A stretch of 64,000 nt of DNA from Enoplolaimus lenunculus (taxonomy: Eukaryota; Nematoda; Enoplea; Enoplida; Thoracostomopsidae). The notes beneath the pieces were generated by a model. That model saw only the letters and a program-made list of their open reading frames with translations. It was not told where the DNA came from and did not search any database. The first letter of the stretch is position 1. Each line of letters starts with the position of its first letter. The stretch spans positions 62,001 to 126,000 of the forward strand of contig JASANG010004096.1 in assembly GCA_030248215.1 (NCBI GenBank). Direction: 5' to 3'. Shown piece after piece: positions 50,201-58,341 of this stretch. Position numbers and translations under genes: made by a program.

Positions 50201-53200
50201 CGGCAGGAATTGAAGCACTAGCGACACACAGTTTAATATCCAATCATGCAAAATCATGGTATATGCTACCAGGATCGGAGCAGCCACCCACCCACCCCCA
50301 TACTTCCCATTTGGGGTGCTCCCACCTCTAAAGGGGACCCCACCCTAACCGGTTGAAACAAAAACCGCCGAAGTTAAAAATGTGTCTAGCTTCTCGCTCG
50401 CTTCGCGACTTTGGTGGCCCCCACTCTGGAGTTTGGGAGAAGCCCGCCACCCCTGTCTGCTCCGGCATTGATTGCCCGATGTTTATTCAGTGGTACACTA
50501 GAAAAATTGATTGTAATAAATTTGTAGTATTTAAAACGGATACGCCATGTTTTACAGCTTAGAATAGTTTTCAAAGTTTTGAAGCGTCGTAAAAGCAAAA
50601 ACAATTACCATTTAAAGGAAGCTTTTCTCCACCAATATTCTGATGAAAAATATTTAAAGATACTAACAGGAGAAATGCGATTTATACGTATATTTCAGAA
50701 AAATGGCAATGCCTTGGATCTTTGAGTACCGATCGGTGTCAGAAATGTAGTCAATTTCAGTGTGTCGCAGATATAGGAACATACAATTCTGAAGAAGAAT
50801 GTGAACAAAACTCAAAATGCAAAAACGGTTAGTTTTCAAATGAACTAAACCAAGTTTAGTTGCCATACTTTCGAACGAGAATCGCATTTTAACCCTATCT
50901 ATAAACCTGACAATAGAACAAATAAGGTATATTCATCGGACAGTGGTGGTCAACTAATATAGAAACATTGAAACCGGAAACGATTATGCTTTTTACACAT
51001 GCAAACGTAAAATTTTCTCATTTCTAGTCGGATGGCAGTGCGCTGATGGAACAACTTGCAAACGTTGTCCAAAAAGCGGATGTGTTCCTGACATTGGAGC
51101 GTACAGTACACTTGATAATTGTAAACGCAAAACCAGTTGCAGTGCAGGTATGTTTTATTTGTTTCGTTAAATTAATCATGTTTATTCATCGTTTGGAAAT
51201 GGACATCTGGAGTTCTGGTTTCGCCTTATCGGCAGAAACGTCAGCCTTTGACACATTGTACCAGCTCACTAAAAATGATTAAAATTAAGTATAACTGTTG
51301 CCGAGTTAAATGTTGGTTTTACTTACTATGGATGTTGTCAAAGATATACAAAAATTTTAATCAAACACAAAATTCTTTAAATGACAGCAGTAGTTTTACT
51401 TATTTACATTATTCAGCAATGATTTTTACTCAATATTTACGACACATACTTAAAAATGTTAGTGAAATATTTTAACTAAAGTGTATATGTTATGCAATGT
51501 TTTTTACAGAGAGCATTATGCTTGACTTTGCCTTAGGCTGATTTTATTGTTTTGGACTTTGTATACGAATTGTAGGTTCAATGTTGTAAAATATGTATTA
51601 ATAACTAGTTATATTTGAAAAAGTTTCGTTCAAAATTGATCACTATTGGTCAAATCACACAAGAAGTTACATGAAATATCGCAGAAACACCAATTGTATT
51701 TTATCAGACGTTAAACTCAAATATATGCAATGGTCGCATGAATGTTGTATTAAATTATACTTAATATATGTCTAAATCCAATTCTGAACCGAACAGTTTC
51801 GCTCTTTAATTAACATCCTAAAAAAATTTATATGCTGATTTGAATTCATATTTCGAGAATATCTGCTCTAATGACCCGAATAAAAGGCGGAATGATATTT
51901 ATTTGACCTCTCCAAAGGGTACCCCCTGTTATTCGGTTACGGATTGATATTTATTTTTAACCCACGCTCTGCCACCCTTCGTTATTGATATGTATCCGGT
52001 ACTGCAACTATGCGTTGTATTTAAACATTTATTTGTCTTGCGTCAATTAGGGATAATTGGCATTTCTGGACTACAATTATGGTTTAGGGACTCTATCCGC
52101 TTAAGGACTCCTATTGATTGGGACCCAAAATAGGGACCATCCCTCTTTATTACCTCGTCTTATTCGATTCACTACAGTAAATGTATGTATAGGTTTACAA
52201 TATTATCGTCGATATCAAAGATAACATCTGATTGTACCAAATATAAACAAAAATACTGGCTTGACGTCTTGCCAAACTTGCCAACTGAATCTGCTATTAC
52301 ACAAAACAATTCCGATTGTATTGGAACAAACAGTGTATGAATTTTCTGGCTTTGTGTCTTGTTATAGAGTTTCAACAAGTATATCTCTGTGATTTAAAGA
52401 CTTTAAACTTTATGAAAATTTTTAACAATATGAGTCTTTTAAGACTTTATCACAAGCGTTTAAAAGCAAATAAAGTCTAAACCATAAAAGTAGCATATCT
52501 AAATTGACAGACATACAGAACATGCATACACACGCTGCCGACTTATAATTAGAGAGGCGACGCGCAACTTGAGTCCGCATCCTTCAGCCTAAGAGGCTCA
52601 TGTTGCTCTTTAGGGCCGTGCCGGTTTTTGGTGTGTCTGTAAAAGAGTAGGCTTAGGATTACGCTTTAATATGCTGTTACGGTCCTGAAAGTAACATTGG
52701 CTCACTCAAAAAATATACGGCTAAACGTAGACGTTGACGACGGAGCCGGAACTCAAACCAAATTACGAACTAAATTTCAGTTATTGAAACATCAGTTCCT
52801 ACTTAATAAATCCAAGACCATTATATATGTCCTTAATCTACACAACGGGTGCCTTGTAATTATTTATCGTTAATTTTGTTCATAAACAATTCATGCGTTA
52901 AATATTTAAGACACTAATTTGTGAGGTGGTTTTAAAACTACAATAATCTTTAAATTCAGAACAATGAAGTCAAATGTGTAAAACTGGACATTTTTGAAAT
53001 TAAGACATTTTATTTTGCGTAGAAACATTCAGATGCCGCTAAATTTTGTTCAAAATCTGTTTTAGTCTATTTCAGGACGATTCTTTAGACATCGCCGATC
53101 CGCGGGTAAGTAAAGTTTTACTCTGTTTTCAACTCGGTAAATCGTTACGACAATATTGAGCAAGTGTATCTAAATTAAAGTTTCCAATTGTTTATTCAAA

Positions 53201-56200
53201 TACATTGCTTCATACTTTAGAAAATCGTTTGCTGTAGTGCTTGTAACACGCTAAAACGATAGTCAGTTTCAAATAGTATCGGCTTAATATTTGGGCATCT
53301 TAAATTCATGTTTGTGCTGATACAGCTCGCAAATGGCAATGCATTGGTCCAAACAGCTCCGAATCGTGCAAGGAATGTCCGGCCAGTGGATGCGACGCTG
53401 ATTTCGCAGAATACGACACGGAGGAAGAATGTAGGGAGAATACAATGTGCAAAAGACGTGAGTATGTAGTGAAACAAAATATGTGAATAGAGCATACAGA
53501 CGGGTGTTGCTTGGCCATTAGGGTACAAAGTTGGCCACTCTCAACCCGGTAAAGTTTGACCTTCGTGTATAGGTCGTGCAATATTTGCAATATAAATTTT
53601 CTGTATTATTACAGGTCTGTCATCCATTGTGTATGTGTTTGGAACAGTTTTCGAAACTTCTATTGCCTCTTGTACCAAGAGTTTTCAGTTAATGTCTTTT
53701 AGACAGAAAAAGTTCAATTAAAATTTTGTTACTGAGTTTAGGTGCTGAGCTTGTGGGAAATGAAAACTCTGACGCAATGTGTTATTAATATAAACCAGAT
53801 AGGCTTGTTTCTATCCAAGGTAATGTTTTCAGTGATATGGCAATGCCACAATCCTGAAGGTTCATGTGAAAGATGTCCAAGTTCAGGATGTGCACAGGAC
53901 ACTGGAGCTTACATTTCGCAAGTTGACTGCGAGTCACACACGCAGTGCGGAGGTAATTTCTAAAATTGAGCCGCTTTTCGGCATGGTTTAAACATAATAA
54001 AGCGGCATTTCTAAATAATTACACAAGAACTGTTTGTGTTTGACGTTTTATTTAAGTCTATCTTAAAGTGTTTAATAATTATATTATGTCTAATCAATGT
54101 TTACCAGTCATGTATCAAGATATTCGAAATAGTTATAAATTCATATACTTTGAGAAACAGCGCAAGAAGCTTAAAGCTGCGTTAATGTTTTGCGGAACTT
54201 TCGTTGTTTGTATATAAAACGCAAGTATAAGCAAAAAAGAGTGTTGCTTCAGAACAGAACAATAAGGTAACTTTGTCAGGTTCTCAGTTCTTTTTGAACT
54301 AGCTTTGAATCTTCCAACTGTTACAAAGGAATTTGGCTTAATCTTCAGGTTTAAAAGGTTACATATTTACAAGCAGCCTATAAAAGCAGAGACGGGGTAA
54401 AACAAACAAAAGCGAATTCTTTAAAACATTCAATACTTTTAATACTTGTAATCTATCAGGTTTATAAACTGCTAAATAAACAAATACAAATTCCAAGGTT
54501 CACAAATCAAGATTGAAGTCCATTAGATCATACTTAAATCACACAGCCACAGAGCTTTTCGTCGCGAAAGTTGTATTTTAACTGCATTCTATAAAAGACC
54601 TCCTTTACTTATCAATTCACCCTGAAACCATTAGCATCGGTTTTGCGAGAATAATCATAATCACACTGCTTGTGCGAAGCTGATTTTTAACACACACATA
54701 TATATTATAATTCATGAGTTGCCTGTGCTTATTAAATCTGCATCTTTAGCAAATCAGTTCTGTCTGAAAAAGTGATTGTGTGACTTTTTTAAGCCTTAAA
54801 ATTAAATAACAACCTGAAACAATTATCCTGCAAAAGTTTTGGTACGCCTGTAACTCATACAAAATCCTCTTATGCTCTTCGAATTTTTTGGGGACCTGCC
54901 ACAACGAGCGATCTACGGGTTTAAATTTAGGTCAAAAAGCAAGATTCAGCAAGATAACGGAAAATGGCACGCCATGAACCTGTAGCCTTTGGCTCGGCAA
55001 TCCTCAGTTTTACCCACTTGGCCATACATTATCGAAATAGCGCGTTAACATTTATTCATTGTACGCTGATGCCAACAAACTTATACACAGTTTGACGACA
55101 AAGTAGTGTGAATGCTAATTTGTTGTAAATTAGTACACAAAAAATCAAAAATAGGTTTTGTGAGAACAGGTGGGAGAAAAGCGAATTACTCTAGGGGACT
55201 ACTTTTCAACACTGCTTTCAAAAAATCGAACTTTTTGTCAGAATAATGCTGACGTTTCAAAAAATCAGCAAATTCAAAGCACAAGGTCACCTTTAAATAA
55301 CCTTAGTTACTTCAGGATTCGGGCTGTTGTAAAATTGTTACACCGACATATGAACTGCTATTAGTAAAGACTGCCTTACAATGATTCTGTATTTATTATT
55401 GTTCTACAAAATCAGTTATAATATTCTAGGACCGGCAATAGCCCGACAGATCAAAAAAAGGACAACAGGTAAATCAATTACTATTTTATGTCCTATGCTC
55501 AGGAAGGGAGGCGAGCTTGACGAATTATCGTGCTTGCAGTAGTAAAAAGTTATATAATAAACCAGTTTTTAGACGAAGTATTTGCAACTTTGTTGGTCCA
55601 TGTATAGAACTGGGCCGGCACACTATTATAAGGATATTCCTAAGCCTAAGGATGAGACTATTCCTAAGCATAAACCTAATCATAAGCATAAGCGTAATTG
55701 TCAGTCCAAAGTTTAAACTTATCGTATATACGGCCGTTTTCTAAACATGGGCCTCTTTTTTAATACCAATGGTGTTATTTTGCGGGAGTCAAAGTTCTCT
55801 GGAACTGTAACCTATTATATAATACAAATGGCTCTTGAGATGAGATAGGTTTACTTACAAAAACAATAGAAGTGTTGGTCAAACACTTGGTTTATAAACG
55901 TAGATTATAACACAGTTTATAGCACACATAAGTTAAACTTTCAAAGTTAACACATGTAATGAATACTACATATCGTTCCAGATAATTGGGTCTACTTCGT
56001 TTAAATAATGTCAGTCTAAAACCTACTGGGTTTCTTGACGGATCAATGATCGCTTCGAAGTATTTTTGAAACAGTGAAGTTCTTAATCTTACTTTCAACC
56101 TGCATAAAGAAAGTTTTAAAAATAACCTTCGGCGATTCAATTTCATTTTCAAAGTTGAGCAAGCAACGCGCTCTCCAAATAGCAAACAGAATAAATTCTA

Positions 56201-56571
56201 ATGTTTCAGTTGGTATGAGCGCAGGATAGGTTAGCATGTAAACGGAAATAAAAAATATTGACAGAAACGAACAGTGACAAAAATATTGTGTCAAGGATGC
56301 TAATTTCTGCCAATGCAATATATAATAATAATACATTTTATTTTCTGGTATTTCCATAACGTAAACCGGCACCGAAATCCCAGAAGCGAATATGCGGTGG
56401 CAACTCACGAACGCTTTTGTACAAATTATAGAATGCACAACGGATATCAATTGTAAAGATAAGTGTGTCAAAATGGCCCAAGATATGACGACAAATGAAG
56501 AAGATAGAGAAAATGTTCGCGCGACATGGAAATGTAAAGATGATGTCTGCGTTTGTGGTGCAGTGTTGTAA
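47131..56571 (+). CDS. Secreted Ig / six-cysteine-module / CS-alpha-beta precursor (10 exons)
   Basis: Reconstructed by hand as join(47131-47245, 47643-47951, 48989-49021, 50699-50827, 51028-51147, 53076-53105, 53326-53457, 53833-53952, 55430-55468, 56432-56571), 1,167 nt, 388 residues. All nine introns are GT-AG and all are phase 1. Order: signal peptide; Ig domain; linker with R-V-K-R/S; two modules W-x-C-x(5-8)-C-x2-C-x4-C-x12-C-x5-C; linker with R-H-R-R/S; two more modules; linker with I-K-K-R/T; a 46-residue tail with C-x5-C-x3-C-x22-C-x4-C-x-C and a TAA stop. The Ig fold and convertase motifs are known types; the WQC module I do not recognise. Inferred role: a secreted, proteolytically processed defence or recognition protein. 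Least certain are the exon 1 donor and the choice of last exon, since another phase-compatible end lies at 57,300-57,397. AATAAA at 56,968-56,973 fits a 3' end about 400 nt after the stop. Introns carry several MITEs. Confidence 0.7.
47643..47951 (+). CDS. Exon 2: immunoglobulin domain
   Basis: This 309-nt exon is flanked by TTTTGTAG and CCGTG|GTACGA. It encodes a V/I-type Ig domain: B-strand cysteine in ATLRC, C-strand tryptophan in RYEWFRDGER, and the F-strand signature STEGKYRCSV (the usual D-x-G-x-Y-x-C with Glu for Asp). A second early cysteine (KITCRRGG) lies just before. The domain fills the exon with phase-1 borders, as is usual for shuffled Ig domains. There is no transmembrane segment here or later, so the product should be secreted. 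Confidence 0.82.
48177..48374 (+). mobile_element. piggyBac-type MITE with partial tRNA-like segment, copy 4
   Basis: In an intron of the Ig gene. TTAA-flanked; the B-box part is missing. Confidence 0.65.
48989..49021 (+). CDS. Exon 3: micro-exon with furin-type site
   Basis: This 33-nt exon lies between TTTTTCAG and GTAAGC, phase 1 at both ends. It encodes APFKRRVKRST, which holds the minimal furin site R-V-K-R followed by Ser, between the Ig domain and the first cysteine module. Its perfect splice borders and in-frame fit support it despite its length. Confidence 0.62.
49144..49347 (+). mobile_element. GGCCMATG MITE, CAGGGCCGG subfamily
   Basis: Intron of the Ig gene; GGTCCATGTATAGAACATGG to CTGTTCTATACATGAGG. 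Confidence 0.6.
50268..50475 (+). repeat. CCGGTTGAAACAAAAAC repeat
   Basis: Third copy; CACCCTAACCGGTTGAAACA then GCTTCTCGCTCGCTTCGC. Lies in the intron before module 1. Confidence 0.5.
50699..50827 (+). CDS. Exon 4: six-cysteine WQC module 1
   Basis: 129 nt, phase 1-1, acceptor TATTTCAG and donor GTTAGT. It begins EKWQC; the cysteine spacing is x8, x2, x4, x12, x5. A D-x-G-x-Y motif lies between cysteines 4 and 5, as in modules 2 and 4. It lacks the Pro-x-x-Gly seen between cysteines 3 and 4 of the other three modules. Confidence 0.75.
51028..51147 (+). CDS. Exon 5: six-cysteine WQC module 2
   Basis: 120 nt, phase 1-1, acceptor TTTCTAG and donor GTATGT. It begins VGWQC; the cysteine spacing is x5, x2, x4 (PKSG), x12, x5, with DIGAY between cysteines 4 and 5. 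There is no basic processing site between modules 1 and 2, so the two would stay joined. Confidence 0.77.
51867..52180. mobile_element. TA-flanked MITE (CTGTAGTGACCCGAATAAG family)
   Basis: Intron between modules 2 and 3; TAATGACCCGAATAAAAGG to TTATTCGATTCACTACAG. Confidence 0.6.
52595..52703 (-). mobile_element. GGCCMATG MITE, short TTAGGGCCG copy
   Basis: GGCTCATGTTGCTCTTTAGG to TGAAAGTAACATTGGCTC, with a reduced interior. Confidence 0.5.
53076..53105 (+). CDS. Exon 6: micro-exon with furin-type site
   Basis: 30 nt between TATTTCAG and GTAAGT, phase 1-1. It encodes GRFFRHRRSA, containing R-H-R-R followed by Ser, a canonical furin motif. It separates modules 2 and 3. It is the second of three such linker exons. 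Confidence 0.62.
53326..53457 (+). CDS. Exon 7: six-cysteine WQC module 3
   Basis: 132 nt, phase 1-1, acceptor GATACAG and donor GTGAGT. It begins ARKWQC; the spacing is x8, x2, x4 (PASG), x12, x5. It carries one N-glycosylation sequon (N-S-S) between cysteines 1 and 2, and ends with a Lys-Arg pair next to module 4. Confidence 0.77.
53833..53952 (+). CDS. Exon 8: six-cysteine WQC module 4
   Basis: 120 nt, phase 1-1, acceptor TGTTTTCAG and donor GTAATT. It begins LIWQC; the spacing is x6, x2, x4 (PSSG), x12, x5, with DTGAY between cysteines 4 and 5. It is closest in layout to module 2. Confidence 0.77.
55430..55468 (+). CDS. Exon 9: micro-exon with dibasic site
   Basis: 39 nt between ATTCTAG and GTAAAT, phase 1-1. 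It encodes GPAIARQIKKRTT. The K-K-R triplet, with a further Arg at P6, is a plausible proprotein convertase site directly before the C-terminal cysteine-rich tail. Confidence 0.55.
55595..55753 (+). mobile_element. GGCCMATG MITE, CAGGGCCGG subfamily
   Basis: Intron between exons 9 and 10; GGTCCATGTATAGAACTGGG to TTTCTAAACATGGGCC. Confidence 0.55.
56432..56571 (+). CDS. Exon 10: CS-alpha-beta (defensin-like) C-terminal peptide
   Basis: The acceptor is TTATAG and the phase is 1, giving GAA (Glu) at the join; the frame runs 46 codons to TAA. The cysteine spacing is C-x5-C-x3-C-x22-C-x4-C-x-C, the C-x3-C plus C-x-C signature of CS-alpha-beta folds such as invertebrate defensins. The C-x3-C lies in a helix-prone stretch (CKDKCVKMAQ) and the C-x-C near the end (CVCGAVL). 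The 22-residue acidic gap between cysteines 3 and 4 is longer than in classical defensins, so the fold assignment is inference. It sits directly after the K-K-R site of exon 9. The opposite strand has a 190-codon open frame here, which I regard as a shadow. Confidence 0.52.
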
Positions 56572-56967
56572 CTGCTCAGCATTCTAAAAAATATATAGCA
56601 CATACCATGGTGCAACCGGAGGTGAAAAAAATTGGAGCTGGAAATTCACAAATTAATATATAGTAAAATGAATGGCGAATTTGCAAGTTTTTACAATACA
56701 CGGTAAAATTTGTCAACATTTTTGTTGTTAAACAACAGTTTAAAAACTTTCTATTTGAAAAATATCGGCAATTACAGACTTGGTTACTTAGTCCCATGTT
56801 TCCATTGGTTCGGGATGCCCATAAAATGCCTGCTCAGTTTATTTTTACCGCGGACACCACGCACTCATTAACTAGCCATCGATTGCACTATTGCTTCGGA
56901 TTTTTTGTGAAATGTAATGCCTGGGTATAGTTCGAAATGTCTTAAAATTGTTTCCAGGTACAGAAAA

Positions 56968-56973
56968 AATAAA
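56968..56973 (+). promoter_or_regulatory. Possible polyadenylation signal AATAAA
   Basis: A canonical AATAAA lies 397 nt after the stop of the + strand gene. No cleavage site was established. Confidence 0.35.
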
Positions 56974-57299
56974 CTATATTAATGCCGTTTAAGGAAACGG
57001 ACAAAACATCTTGAGGACAAGTGACAACAATTTTTGGATTGCTTTAGCTCAAAGTTTCCCTTATTGAAATACATAAACTCGAAAAAATCCTCGGAATATG
57101 CTCAACAACCAAAGGTCGATTTGCTGCAGAAACTCCACCTCCGGTTGCAACTTGGCACATACAAAATTATTTCAGCTTTGTAGCTTACTCGCTTTCTAAC
57201 GAGTGGCCGTCCGTTTATTTGAAAAAATACATTCTTCAGTTTTATGACTATTTAAAGAATCATATTAAATGCAAATAAAATTTTCCTCCATGTTTTTAG

Positions 57300-57397
57300 C
57301 TGAGAGGCGTACAGTTTTACGGACTGCAAAAGAAAATAATCAAATTATTTCATCTGAAACGCACTACTCTTTGTATCCCGCTTCAGTATATCTTTAA
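57300..57397 (+). other. Possible alternative terminal exon of the Ig / six-cysteine gene
   Basis: TGTTTTTAG ends at 57,299. The phase-1 frame that follows (AERRTVLRTAKENNQ and so on) stays open for 32 codons to TAA. It would also complete the frame from exon 9. It contains no cysteines and no recognisable domain, so I prefer the exon at 56,432-56,571. Alternative splicing between the two is possible. Confidence 0.25.
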
Positions 57398-57943
57398 TAT
57401 TATGGGAAAAATACGTTTGACCGAACAGGTTTCCTTTTATGATCTTACCATAGGACCAAGATTCTTATTTTATAATTCGGAGTTTTATCCCTAGCCGAAG
57501 GATGGGAACCCACCAACTTCCGAATTTTTTCCGCACTCCGACACTTTGCCCAGTAAGCTAAATGACCGTTTTTTTGTTTATCCAAATCCCTTTGCAAATA
57601 CAAAAACGATTTACAGTTTGCATTGCATGTGCATTGCAGATCCGTAAAGTACAGTTTACACCAGATTTAACGCCACGCAAGAAGTATAGGGGTGTGCAGC
57701 GAACCGGCACCGCAAAATTTTACATTATATTACATGCAAGTACGCCTCAAGCGAGGGCACAGAGCAGAGATAGATAAATTTCAGGTACAAAAATTACTTT
57801 CACCCACTGCATTTTGCCTTCTTTATAATTTCTCTCGCCAACAGCACAAGGAAACTACAGTAATTCAGAATCTGAAGTCAAAACACCACCATTCGGCGTG
57901 TTCCCAAAGTTAGTCCAGTTCGGAAACACAATGTTAAAAACAT

Positions 57944-58341
57944 CTACAAGCGGCGTTTTACGATTGCGACCTCAGGTCTGTCAAACAGTCCTTCGCGTTC
58001 CCGATCACAGCCTTCTAATGAAGAATCGCTTTCTTTGTCGTCGTATACCGATTTAATCAAATGTTCTTTTGTGTTCGGTTGTTTCAATCCATATCTTTGC
58101 ATCGGCTCTCCCCTGTAGCCGATGCCACGTCGGTTTCTTGGCGATTGCTGCCGCATATCGTCCGATGTTAACGCAGTTGTAATTCCAGTATTTCCTGGTT
58201 GCCCTAGACCACAGCCTTCCACCCAACCATGCGACTTGAGAACACGGCGTGCTTTGTCACAGTACGATTTTGGTTTGTCTTCCAGTGAATCGTCGTCCAT
58301 ATCACCACATGAGAGCTTTTGACACTTTGATTTGTGCGCAA
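57944..58341 (-). CDS. GPATCH3: GPATCH3 last exon: G-patch domain and C-terminus
   Basis: The acceptor is TTTGTTTAG; 131 codons plus TAG. The G-patch core reads HGWVEGCGLG, then NRRGIGYRGEPMQRYG, followed by a conserved tail (LIKSVYDDKESDSSLEG) that matches the LISTIYDE region of the human protein. Confidence 0.9.

Noticed and set aside
14570-55720. TTAGGC runs as interstitial telomeric repeats
   Set aside because: TTAGGC is a nematode-type telomere unit, but here the runs always lie inside MITEs with defined ends and are short and imperfect.
56043-56615. 190-codon minus-strand open frame, the longest in the window
   Set aside because: It is antisense to the cysteine-rich exon at 56,432-56,571, has no recognisable domain, and its openness on the reverse strand follows from the + strand coding sequence and AT composition.
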